Positions 1-5,295 of a DNA stretch of 5,977 bases are shown piece after piece. The position numbers and the translations under genes are program-made. Origin of the DNA: Bacteroidales bacterium UBA3742 (GTDB taxonomy: Bacteria; Bacteroidota; Bacteroidia; Bacteroidales; Paludibacteraceae). Each line of letters starts with the position of its first letter. The stretch's first letter is position 1. Location of the stretch: contig DFGU01000017.1 in the NCBI GenBank assembly GCA_002371785.1, forward strand, positions 19,468 to 25,444. Direction: 5' to 3'. Under the pieces are notes generated by a model that saw only the letters and a program-made list of their open reading frames with translations, did not search any database and was not told the DNA's origin.

Positions 1-1388
1 GCCTCTTTCTCGGCGATGAATTTCTTCTTCTCCTCCGGATCTTCGATAGCTTTCAGGGCTTTAGCCTGCAGTACACCTACCGCACCGCTTGCACCCATCA
101 CGGCGATCTCGGCATTCGGCCATGCGTAGCACATGTCGCCACGGAGCTGCTTGCAGCTCATCACAATATGACTACCGCCGTAGCTCTTACGTACGGTGAT
201 CGTTACCTTAGGCACAGTAGCCTCGCCGTAAGCGAACATCAGTTTTGCACCGTGGTCGATGATGCCGGCATATTCCTGGCCTGTTCCGCACAGGAAGCCC
301 GGAACGTCCACGAGGGTCAGAATCTGGATGTTGAAGGCGTCGCAGAAACGAACGAAGCGCGCTGCCTTACGACTTGCGTCGCAGTCGAGCACACCGGCCA
401 GCCAACTCGGCTGGTTGGCAATGATACCCGTCGAACGACCGTTGAAGCGTGCAAAACCGCAGATCACGTTCTTGGCGTAGTCTTTGTGCACCTCCATGAA
501 GTCGCCGTTATCCACGATCAGGTCGATGATCTCGTGCATGTCGTACGGCTTGTTGGGGTCGGCCGGAACGATCTCGTTCAGCTGGTCCTCTACGCGGGTG
601 ATATCGTCGGTGCACTCTACGAGCGGAGCCTCTTCCATGTTGTTCTGCGGGATGAAGCTTACCAGGCGGCGAACCTCCTGCAGCGCCTCCTCTTCGGTAG
701 CGGCTACAAAGTGGGTCACACCCGACTTGGTAGCATGCACCTTAGCGCCACCCAGTTGCTCTACTGTTACATCCTCACCAGTCACGGACTTCACTACCTT
801 CGGACCGGTGATGAACATATACGAGTTCTGCTCGGTCATCATGATGAAGTCGGTCAGCGCGGGGCTATATACCGCACCACCGGCACACGGACCGAAGATC
901 ACGCTGATCTGCGGCACTACGCCCGACGCCAGGATGTTACGCTCGAAGATCTCGGCATAGCCGGCTAGGGCACATGCACCCTCCTGGATACGTGCGCCAC
1001 CCGAGTCGTTCAGTCCGATGATCGGCGCACCCAGCTTCATGGCTTGATCCATCACGTTGCAAATCTTGAGCGCCATCGTCTCGCTCAGCGAACCGCCGAT
1101 AACGGTAGCATCCTGTGCAAAGACGAATACCAGACGACCGTCTATCGTACCCGAACCTACGGCTACGCCGTCGCCCAGGAACACTTTCTTCTCCATGCCG
1201 AAGTCGTGGCAACGGTGGGTGAGGAACATGTTCACTTCCTCAAACGAACCCTCGTCCAGCAGCATGTTGATACGCTCGCGAGCGGTATAACTACCCTTGG
1301 CGTGGTGCTTCTCTACGGCTGATTCGCCGCCACCGGCCATCGCCTTCTCGCGATTCTCGATCAGTTTATTCAGTTTCTCTGTATCCAT
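1..1388 (-). CDS. mmdA: Biotin-dependent carboxyltransferase: methylmalonyl-CoA decarboxylase alpha / propionyl-CoA carboxylase beta subunit (3' end missing)
   Basis: Cytoplasmic subunit that moves the carboxyl group between biotin on a carrier protein and propionyl-/methylmalonyl-CoA, in the succinate-propionate route. The 462 visible codons show the crotonase-type carboxyltransferase family from end to end: GGGESAVEKHHAKGSYTARERI-type N-terminus (residues 19-40), SGGARIQEG (129-137), the first oxyanion-hole region AGGAVYSPALTDF (169-181), DVPGFLCGTGQEY (361-373) and the second oxyanion-hole region YGGSHIVMSCKQLRGDM (403-419). Family members are about 510-520 residues, so roughly 50 residues lie beyond the left edge. 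The ATG at 1388 gives the usual family start. It lies 22 nt after mce, so the two are probably cotranscribed. Whether it serves a sodium-pumping decarboxylase or a carboxylase depends on genes outside the window; both names (mmdA, pccB) are in use. Unusual cysteines occur at 139, 367 and 420. Family certain, subtype uncertain. Confidence 0.95.
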   Translation of the reverse strand, partial: MDTEKLNKLIENREKAMAGGGESAVEKHHAKGSYTARERINMLLDEGSFEEVNMFLTHRCHDFGMEKKVFLGDGVAVGSGTIDGRLVFVFAQDATVIGGSLSETMALKICNVMDQAMKLGAPIIGLNDSGGARIQEGACALAGYAEIFERNILASGVVPQISVIFGPCAGGAVYSPALTDFIMMTEQNSYMFITGPKVVKSVTGEDVTVEQLGGAKVHATKSGVTHFVAATEEEALQEVRRLVSFIPQNNMEEAPLVECTDDITRVEDQLNEIVPADPNKPYDMHEIIDLIVDNGDFMEVHKDYAKNVICGFARFNGRSTGIIANQPSWLAGVLDCDASRKAARFVRFCDAFNIQILTLVDVPGFLCGTGQEYAGIIDHGAKLMFAYGEATVPKVTITVRKSYGGSHIVMSCKQLRGDMCYAWPNAEIAVMGASGAVGVLQAKALKAIEDPEEKKKFIAEKE

Positions 1389-1410
1389 AATAAACTTTCA
1401 ACTTTCAACA
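1389..1410 (-). repeat. mce-mmdA spacer made of a 7-bp TTGAAAG tandem repeat
   Basis: The 22-nt gap between the mce stop and the carboxyltransferase ATG reads on the minus strand as about two and a half copies of TTGAAAG followed by an AT-rich tail. No purine-rich Shine-Dalgarno is visible, which is common in Bacteroidota, where A/T-rich sequence before the start often replaces it. The TTGAA core recurs in the kinase leader (1926-1944) and, in an 8-bp unit, inside ispE. Confidence 0.6.
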
Positions 1411-1824
1411 TTATTTGGGTTGTTGGCAGATCTCGGTCAGCACGCCGCAGGTGCTCTTCGGGTGCAGGAAGGCGATCATCAGGTTCTCGGCACCTTTGCG
1501 CGGAGCCTTGTCGATCAGGGTCAGTCCGGCAGCCTCAGCCTCAGCCAGGGCAGCAGCCGTGTCCTCTACGTTGAAGGCAACGTGGTGCAGACCGCCGCGT
1601 CCGCCGTTCTTCTCGATAAACTTGGCGATGGTCGATTCGGGGCACGTGGGCTCCAGGAGCTCGATCTTCACTTCACCAACCTTGAAGAAAGCGGTCTTCA
1701 CTTTCTGATCTTCTACTACCTCGGTCTTGTAGCATTTGCCACCGGTGAGGAACTCAAAAAACGGCATAGCAGCCTCCAGATTCGGAGTAGCGATACCGAG
1801 ATGTTCAATGTGTGTGGGTTTCAT
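1411..1824 (-). CDS. mce: Methylmalonyl-CoA epimerase (VOC superfamily)
   Basis: Interconverts the R and S epimers of methylmalonyl-CoA, linking the B12-dependent mutase to the (2S)-specific carboxyltransferase/decarboxylase encoded next. The 137-residue protein matches the usual length. From memory of the Propionibacterium shermanii enzyme (metal ligands H12, Q65, H91, E141), the equivalents are H8 (IEHLGIAT), E55 (KIELLEPT), H81 (GGLHHVAF) and E131 (GVLTEIC). The family strings ESTIAKFIEKNGGRGGLHH and FLHPKSTCGVL are present. I chose the ATG at 1824 because it yields the canonical MKPTHIEHLGIAT start. An in-frame upstream ATG at 1923 would place the coding region across the promoter, so it is rejected. 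First gene of the mce-mmdA operon; promoter at 1873-1904, leader about 40 nt. Confidence 0.96.
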   Translation of the reverse strand: MKPTHIEHLGIATPNLEAAMPFFEFLTGGKCYKTEVVEDQKVKTAFFKVGEVKIELLEPTCPESTIAKFIEKNGGRGGLHHVAFNVEDTAAALAEAEAAGLTLIDKAPRKGAENLMIAFLHPKSTCGVLTEICQQPK

Positions 1825-1872
1825 ATTATTATAAATTTTATAGTAATTATTGTTATATGCACAAATACGCTG

Positions 1873-1904
1873 CAAAGTTACAAAAATATTTTGACATGTG
1901 CAAA
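1873..1904 (-). promoter_or_regulatory. Promoter of the mce-mmdA operon
   Basis: On the minus strand a TTTG (1904-1901) is followed after 20 nt by TAACTTTG (1880-1873), matching the Bacteroidota primary sigma consensus TTTG-N19-21-TAnnTTTG. It lies 48 nt upstream of the mce ATG. Its -33 box sits inside the kinase promoter, so the two polymerases cannot occupy their sites together. Confidence 0.8.
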
Positions 1905-1920
1905 TTTTTTCGTACCTTTG
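1890..1920 (+). promoter_or_regulatory. Promoter of the sensor histidine kinase gene
   Basis: TTTG (1890-1893), a 19-nt spacer and TACCTTTG (1913-1920) match the Bacteroidota promoter consensus. The start codon is 44 nt downstream. The -33 boxes of this promoter and of the divergent mce promoter form the two arms of the near-palindrome TTTGACATGTGCAAA (1890-1904), centred on ACATGT. Confidence 0.8.
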
Positions 1921-1925
1921 CACCC

Positions 1926-1944
1926 GAATTTTGAATTTTGAATT
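1926..1944 (+). repeat. GAATTTT tandem repeat in the kinase leader
   Basis: Two full copies and one partial copy of GAATTTT lie in the 5' leader, between promoter and start codon of the histidine kinase. It resembles the TTGAAAG repeat in the mce-mmdA spacer. Function unknown; it may simply supply the A/T-rich leader that Bacteroidota ribosomes favour. Confidence 0.6.
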
Positions 1945-1964
1945 ATAAATCGTAACATTTCTAT

Positions 1965-3083
1965 ATGTCTCGTGAGAAACGCTTAGGCACTTTGATACTG
2001 ATTGTCTCGCTGTTGATCGTGGTGGTATCGGTGCTGTTTACCAACAACTTAGCGCGCCGCTTGGCCGAGGAGGAGCAGAAGAAAGTGGAGATGTGGGTCG
2101 AGGCGACCCGCTTGATGGTCGTGGCACCCGAGGATGCCGATCTGAGCATGGAGTTGGCGGTCATCCAGTCGAATACGTCCATCCCGGTCTATCTCGTGGA
2201 TTCGGCCGGCACGATATTGAGTTGTGCGAATGTGACCGACACGGTGGCCGACCCGCGTACGCTCAACGGACCTATCGTGCTGGAACTGCCCGGTGCCGAA
2301 CCCCAGTATATCTACTATGCCGAGTCCACGCTTTTGCGCCAACTGCGCTATGTGCCGTATCTCCAGTTCTCGCTGATATTCATCTTTATCCTGGTGGCCG
2401 TCATCATGTTGCTCACCGCCCATCATAGCGAGCAGAACCGCGTATGGGCGGGACTGAGTCGCGAGACGGCCCATCAACTCGGCACACCCATCTCGTCGCT
2501 CATGGCCTGCCAGGAGATCCTCTCCGAACGCTATCCCGAGGATGATATGCTCCCGCTTCTGCGCAATGATGTCTCGCGTCTTTCGATGATAGCCGACCGC
2601 TTCAATAAGATCGGTAGCGAACCCGAACTGGAGCCGGTACGTCTTGCGGAGGCCGTCGAGGATTCGCTCGCGTATATGCGTACGCGCGTGTCTAATAAGG
2701 TGGAGATATTGAATCGGGTGCCGGAGGATAGTCCTGTGGTGGTAGAACTCAACCGACCGCTCTTTGCCTGGGTCATTGAGAACCTGGTCAAGAATGCTGT
2801 GGATGCCATGGACGGTCAGGGCACGATCACCATCTCCACGGAGACCGATGATGATGAGGTCAGCGTGCTCGTTCAGGATACGGGACGCGGCATGGATGCT
2901 GCCGCGCGTCGTCAGGTCTTCCAGGCCGGTTTCACGACCAAGAAACGAGGGTGGGGATTAGGCCTTACGCTCGCCAAGCGTATCATCGAAGATTATCATG
3001 GCGGTAGCCTCTTGCTCCGTCATAGCCGTCCCGGCCAGGGAACTACCTTTGCCGTGGTCCTCAAACAAGCCAAACACCGTTGA
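1965..3083 (+). CDS. Membrane-bound orphan sensor histidine kinase
   Basis: A 372-residue two-component kinase that should autophosphorylate on His170 and pass phosphate to an unlinked response regulator. Domains in order: TM helix 1 (about 8-26), an extracytoplasmic region (about 27-133) with a PAS/Cache-like string TSIPVYLVDSAGTIL (71-85), TM helix 2 (about 134-151), then directly, with no recognisable HAMP, the HisKA helix with ETAHQLGTP (167-175). The ATPase domain has the N box ENLVKNAVDAM (272-282), G1 DTGRGM (305-310), F box VFQAGFTTK (318-326) and G2 GWGLGL (329-334). All catalytic boxes are intact. No response regulator gene is nearby. Its last 42 codons, stop included, lie exactly antisense to the end of ispE. 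Ligand unknown; the kinase assignment is firm. Confidence 0.95.
   Translation: MSREKRLGTLILIVSLLIVVVSVLFTNNLARRLAEEEQKKVEMWVEATRLMVVAPEDADLSMELAVIQSNTSIPVYLVDSAGTILSCANVTDTVADPRTLNGPIVLELPGAEPQYIYYAESTLLRQLRYVPYLQFSLIFIFILVAVIMLLTAHHSEQNRVWAGLSRETAHQLGTPISSLMACQEILSERYPEDDMLPLLRNDVSRLSMIADRFNKIGSEPELEPVRLAEAVEDSLAYMRTRVSNKVEILNRVPEDSPVVVELNRPLFAWVIENLVKNAVDAMDGQGTITISTETDDDEVSVLVQDTGRGMDAAARRQVFQAGFTTKKRGWGLGLTLAKRIIEDYHGGSLLLRHSRPGQGTTFAVVLKQAKHR
2958..3083. other. 126-bp antisense coding overlap between ispE and the histidine kinase gene
   Basis: Both reading frames are open here and their codons occupy the same triplets, so base 1 of one codon pairs with base 3 of the other. Kinase codons 332-373 lie opposite IspE codons 302-261. 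The kinase stop TGA (3081-3083) is the complement of TCA, Ser261 of the IspE SGSGS motif. The IspE stop TAA is the complement of TTA (2958-2960), Leu332 of the kinase GWGLGL box. Each gene therefore stops inside a conserved motif of the other. Confidence 0.9.
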
Positions 3084-3863
3084 GCCGCTGCCGCTCATCG
3101 CTGCATACAGAGCGCCAGCATCCTGTAGGCGCTTTTTTTGTGCCGCTATCTCGGGGTGCGGCGGGAAGACGGTCTGCTCGAAGTCGTTGAGGAAGACTTC
3201 GGGATAATGGCGCAGCAGGTCAAGAGCGCTTTCCGATTTGCTGAGCGTCTGCAGGAGCTGTCCCCGGGCTTCCGGATGACGTGTTATGCCGGCATATGCT
3301 TCGCGTGTGGAGACGCCGCAGGCGGGTTTGATCATGACGAGCCTAAGGCCGCTCAGGTCGAACCGGATGGAACGAAGCTTGTCGCCGATACCTTCGGCGT
3401 AGCAGGGCGTGTTGTAGATGAAGAACGGACAGTCGGCACCTAAGGGACGCACCATCTCGGCCAGTTCCGCTTGGCTGAGTCCGAGGCCGAACAATTCGTT
3501 GAGCGCGATGGCCATATGGGCAGCGTCGCTCGATCCGCCGCCGAGTCCCGCACCGAAAGGTATCTGCTTGCGAAAGCGAATATGTACGCCGCCTATCTGC
3601 GGGAATTTTGCCTGCATCATGTGGTAACACTTGATGATCAAATTGTCCTCAGCGGGACAGTCCACCGCGAGTCCCTCCTGAATAAACTCAATCTCCGAAT
3701 CCTCGAATCTTCGAATCTTCAAATCTTCAAATCTTTGAATCTCAAGTTCGTCGTGCAGTCCGTATACGGGGTAGAAGATGGTCTCCAGGTCGTGGTAGCC
3801 ATCCGTTCGGCGGTCGATCACCCGCAGTCCGATATTCAGTTTACAGTTAGGATATAGTAGCAT
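2958..3863 (-). CDS. ispE: 4-diphosphocytidyl-2-C-methyl-D-erythritol kinase
   Basis: GHMP-family kinase that uses ATP to phosphorylate the 2-hydroxyl of CDP-methylerythritol, the fourth step of the MEP isoprenoid pathway; cytoplasmic. The 301-residue product shows PNCKLNIGL with the catalytic lysine K8, DGYHDLETIFYPV (21-33), the ATP loop PFGAGLGGGSSDAA (102-115), LGADCPFF with catalytic D144, and the third GHMP motif AAMSGSGSTVFGLF (254-267). I chose ATG 3863 because a promoter ends 28 nt upstream and because the protein then begins with the family N-terminus; the in-frame ATG at 3920 lies upstream of the promoter. Two oddities: an 8-bp DNA repeat encodes most of residues 41-60, and the last 41 residues are read from the strand opposite the histidine kinase C-terminus. 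The tail beyond the GSGS motif seems long for Bacteroidota homologues. Confidence 0.95.
   Translation of the reverse strand: MLLYPNCKLNIGLRVIDRRTDGYHDLETIFYPVYGLHDELEIQRFEDLKIRRFEDSEIEFIQEGLAVDCPAEDNLIIKCYHMMQAKFPQIGGVHIRFRKQIPFGAGLGGGSSDAAHMAIALNELFGLGLSQAELAEMVRPLGADCPFFIYNTPCYAEGIGDKLRSIRFDLSGLRLVMIKPACGVSTREAYAGITRHPEARGQLLQTLSKSESALDLLRHYPEVFLNDFEQTVFPPHPEIAAQKKRLQDAGALYAAMSGSGSTVFGLFEDHGKGSSLAGTAMTEQEATAMIIFDDTLGERKA
3686..3749 (-). repeat. 8-bp tandem repeat inside the ispE coding region
   Basis: On the plus strand six clear units, TCCGAATC, CTCGAATC, TTCGAATC, TTCAAATC (twice) and TTTGAATC, run without gaps from 3694 to 3741, with decayed units on both sides. Since 24 bp is three units, the protein shows an 8-residue period, EIQRFEDL then KIRRFEDS (residues 41-56), in a loop between early beta strands. 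Gain or loss of one unit would shift the frame; three units would keep it. Confidence 0.85.
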
Positions 3864-3887
3864 GCTTCGTCTCGGTTTATAAATTAT

Positions 3888-3941
3888 GCTGCAAAGGTAC
3901 AAAAAAAAATCGACACCCACAAGGAAATGCCGATTTTTTTT
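3888..3941 (-). repeat. 54-bp promoter-bearing inverted repeat, left copy
   Basis: Reverse complement of 5530-5583 with 52 of 54 positions identical, including run lengths of 8 and 9 A/T. It contains an 11-bp perfect stem, AAAAAAAATCG (3902-3912) with CGATTTTTTTT (3931-3941), around an 18-nt loop, then a Bacteroidota promoter pointing out of the block toward ispE. Identity falls away at both ends. It could be a dispersed repeat family or the edge of an inserted block. Confidence 0.85.
3892..3922 (-). promoter_or_regulatory. Promoter of ispE, inside the left inverted repeat
   Basis: On the minus strand, TTG (3922-3920), a 20-nt spacer and TACCTTTG (3899-3892) match the Bacteroidota consensus. 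The -7 box ends 28 nt before the ispE ATG. The spacer is largely the right arm of the A/T hairpin, so the promoter and hairpin are one unit. Confidence 0.75.
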
Positions 3942-4061
3942 GTAGGTTTATTGTATTGCTTCCTCTTAGTACGTCCTCTTCTTCACGAGTGAGCGCGTAG
4001 CCCGCTTCATTTTGCATTTTTGTCGCATTTTTGCGGCAAATTGAAATTTCTGTCCTAAATA
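3942..4061. other. Short non-coding stretch between the left repeat and the fic promoter
   Basis: No confident gene. On the minus strand a 46-codon open frame (ATG at 4017, stop at 3877) contains the string ALTREEEDVLRG, which faintly recalls the start of a LuxR-type helix-turn-helix, but its second half is the inverted repeat read as codons, so it is at best a remnant. The AT-rich right part has two TTTTTG-rich units, and TGTCGC/GCGGCA (4021-4039) can pair weakly with G-U contacts. Confidence 0.35.
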
Positions 4062-4093
4062 TTTGCATATCTCGAAAAATTATCGTAACTTTG
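4062..4093 (+). promoter_or_regulatory. Promoter of the fic gene
   Basis: TTTG (4062-4065), a 20-nt spacer and TAACTTTG (4086-4093) fit the Bacteroidota consensus closely. Only 8 nt separate the -7 box from the ATG, so transcription should begin at or within a few bases of the start codon, leaving no room for a leader or ribosome binding site. Confidence 0.82.
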
Positions 4094-4101
4094 CAGCCTA
4101 A

Positions 4102-4878
4102 ATGATGGAATCGTTGCAGATTATACATAGTGAGTTCTTTGCTGACTACCAAGCGCAGCAGCCGATAACGATTGAGAAGCGTGTCAAACGACTTGCTTCT
4201 AAACCGCTTACGCCTCAGAATTTCAAGTTCTACTTGTTGAGTTCATCTTGTAACTCCAGTCTTATTGAGGGTTCGTCCATGACCGAAGATGATTACATGA
4301 AACTTAAGGAGGCGAAGATTATCAGCCGCGATGTGCAAGAGATTGACGACATGATTGCTGCGTACGAGTTCGCGGCTAAGAATACTATCAGCACGGATTC
4401 TTTCCTTGCGGCGCATAAGATGATGTCCGATTGCTCTGGTATCACCGATAAGTACAAGGGCGCGTATCGGGACATGCAGGTAGGTGTCTTTGGCGGCGGA
4501 ATGAAGGTCTATACAGGTGCAGATCCGAGTATCGTGGCCGAGGAGATGGACAAACTTATGCACGATATTAACGTGCTTGTGCGGCAGGAATTGTCGTACG
4601 ACGAGGTGTTTTATTACGCGGCGATGATTCACCTTGTTTGCGTAAGTATTCACCCGTTTGCCGATGGTAATGGCCGTTGTTCTCGCTTGTTGGAAAAATG
4701 GTTCTTGGCGCAGAAACTCGGTCAGGTCGCGTGGGCTGTTCAATCGGAGAAATTGTATTTCAAACGCAAGAAATCGTATTACGAGAATTTGCATTTCCGC
4801 GACAACTACTCCACGATGGATTATGCACGTTCTATACCATTCCTTTGCATGTTGCCGATGGCGTTGAATATGAGATAG
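4102..4878 (+). CDS. Fic-family protein (probable AMP transferase) with built-in inhibitory motif
   Basis: A 258-residue Fic-domain protein, likely transferring AMP from ATP to a hydroxyl of a target protein in the cytoplasm; target unknown. The catalytic motif is complete, HPFADGNGR (184-192) with H184 and the anion-binding GNGR. The target-docking flap is probably around GVFGGGMKVYTGAD (128-141). Near the N-terminus SSLIEG fits the inhibitory helix pattern [S/T]xxxE[G/N] (S52, E56, G57), making this a class II Fic protein in which E56 would block ATP gamma-phosphate binding. No C-terminal winged helix is seen. ATG 4102 is chosen from promoter spacing; ATG 4105 directly follows and is equally possible. 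Codons look more A/T-rich than those of the carboxyltransferase or kinase genes, and the gene lies between inverted repeats, consistent with acquisition from elsewhere. It stands alone, with no antitoxin gene. Confidence 0.93.
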   Translation: MMESLQIIHSEFFADYQAQQPITIEKRVKRLASKPLTPQNFKFYLLSSSCNSSLIEGSSMTEDDYMKLKEAKIISRDVQEIDDMIAAYEFAAKNTISTDSFLAAHKMMSDCSGITDKYKGAYRDMQVGVFGGGMKVYTGADPSIVAEEMDKLMHDINVLVRQELSYDEVFYYAAMIHLVCVSIHPFADGNGRCSRLLEKWFLAQKLGQVAWAVQSEKLYFKRKKSYYENLHFRDNYSTMDYARSIPFLCMLPMALNMR

Positions 4879-5112
4879 TCCGGTGGTCCCTACAGGTGGC
4901 CCTTACCTGCGGTGCCGACTGGCCAAGCCGGTATCTCTTGACGTTTAGGGATTGTGGGCGCGGCGAATTTTTGTTATGTGCTCGGGACGTCAGGCCCGAG
5001 TTTATTCTTCTTCATATTTCGCCGATTGTCAATCGGCAGTCACGTCGTTCATTGTCCGGCATGCCATGCCGTCATAAATTACGTCCCGACGAGGAGCTTT
5101 AGCTCCGCAAAT
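4879..5112 (+). ncRNA. Hairpin-rich non-coding region downstream of fic, candidate structured RNA
   Basis: No credible gene. Six short inverted repeats can fold: CAGGT/ACCTG (4893-4909), ACTGGC/GCCGGT with one G-U (4918-4932), CTCGGG/CCCGAG (4981-5000), GCCGATT/AATCGGC (5021-5037), CGGCATG/CATGCCG (5057-5071) and GGAGCT/AGCTCC (5093-5106). In addition TCGGGACGT (4982-4990) is perfectly complementary to ACGTCCCGA (5081-5089), a 9-bp helix that would enclose the fourth and fifth hairpins and exclude the third. It could be the fic 3' untranslated region, an independent RNA, or a cluster of palindromic repeats. No promoter specific to it was found, and no known RNA family was recognised. Confidence 0.4.
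4981..5012 (+). terminator. Possible intrinsic terminator downstream of fic
   Basis: CTCGGG (4981-4986) pairs with CCCGAG (4995-5000) across an 8-nt loop and is followed by TTTATTCTTCTT. The stem is GC-rich and the tail pyrimidine-rich but not a clean T run. It lies about 100 nt after the fic stop. The same bases can instead pair with 5081-5089, so this could be a switchable structure rather than a plain terminator. Confidence 0.4.
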
Positions 5113-5179
5113 TCGGCATATTTTTGCAAAATCTAACACATTTCTTCCAAACTTTGTCCCCTGAATGTTCAGATTGGAC

Positions 5180-5236
5180 CGACGGTCAACCGACAGTCAA
5201 CCGACGGTCAAGGCTAACGTCAAGCCTCTGTCAAAC
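5180..5236 (+). repeat. GTCAA iteron-like array, 11-12 bp period
   Basis: Three near-identical 11-bp units, CGACGGTCAAC, CGACAGTCAAC and CGACGGTCAAG (5180-5212), are followed by two looser 12-bp units ending in GTCAAG and GTCAAAC. The GTCAA core recurs at 5185, 5196, 5207, 5219 and 5231, close to one per helical turn, which would put the cores on one face of the DNA. This is the layout of protein-binding iterons or operators, but no binding protein is known here. Confidence 0.7.
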
Positions 5237-5266
5237 TAACAAATGACCAATTTATGTACAATTTAC

Positions 5267-5292
5267 TATATTATATATTTATATATAATATA
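5267..5292. repeat. AT-only palindrome
   Basis: TATATTATATA (5267-5277) and TATATAATATA (5282-5292) form a perfect 11-bp inverted repeat with a 4-nt loop, all A and T. It lies about 30 bp after the GTCAA array and just past the stop of the minus-strand 82-codon frame. It could be an easily melted or cruciform-forming element, or a terminator-like hairpin for that frame. Confidence 0.75.
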
Positions 5293-5295
5293 CAT

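Noticed and set aside
168..1322. Several plus-strand open frames of 70-270 codons, the longest at 168-968
   Set aside because: All lie antisense to the carboxyltransferase, whose protein sequence is conserved along the whole stretch. They have no promoter and no recognisable motifs; they are by-products of its codon bias.
1825..1923. In-frame N-terminal extension of the epimerase from ATG 1923
   Set aside because: It runs through the mapped-by-motif promoter and is low-complexity, rich in Cys, Ile, Asn and Tyr; the epimerase family starts at the ATG at 1824.
3864..3920. In-frame 19-residue N-terminal extension of IspE from ATG 3920
   Set aside because: It spans the promoter -7 box and the A/T hairpin, and IspE homologues begin at the equivalent of MLLYPNCKLNIGL.
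3877..4152. 91-codon minus-strand frame with ALTREEEDVLRG, resembling a LuxR-type HTH start
   Set aside because: It overlaps the fic start and promoter antisense, ends in inverted-repeat sequence read as codons, and the resemblance covers only about ten residues.
4677..5102. 141-codon plus-strand frame overlapping the end of fic
   Set aside because: Its first half is the fic gene out of frame and its second half is hairpin-rich spacer; no family features.
4893..5106. tRNA or tmRNA-like gene
   Set aside because: The stems do not form a cloverleaf, and no TTCGA T-loop, CCA end or anticodon arm could be found.
5180..5236. CRISPR array
   Set aside because: Units are 11-12 bp with no unique spacers between them, far shorter than CRISPR repeats.
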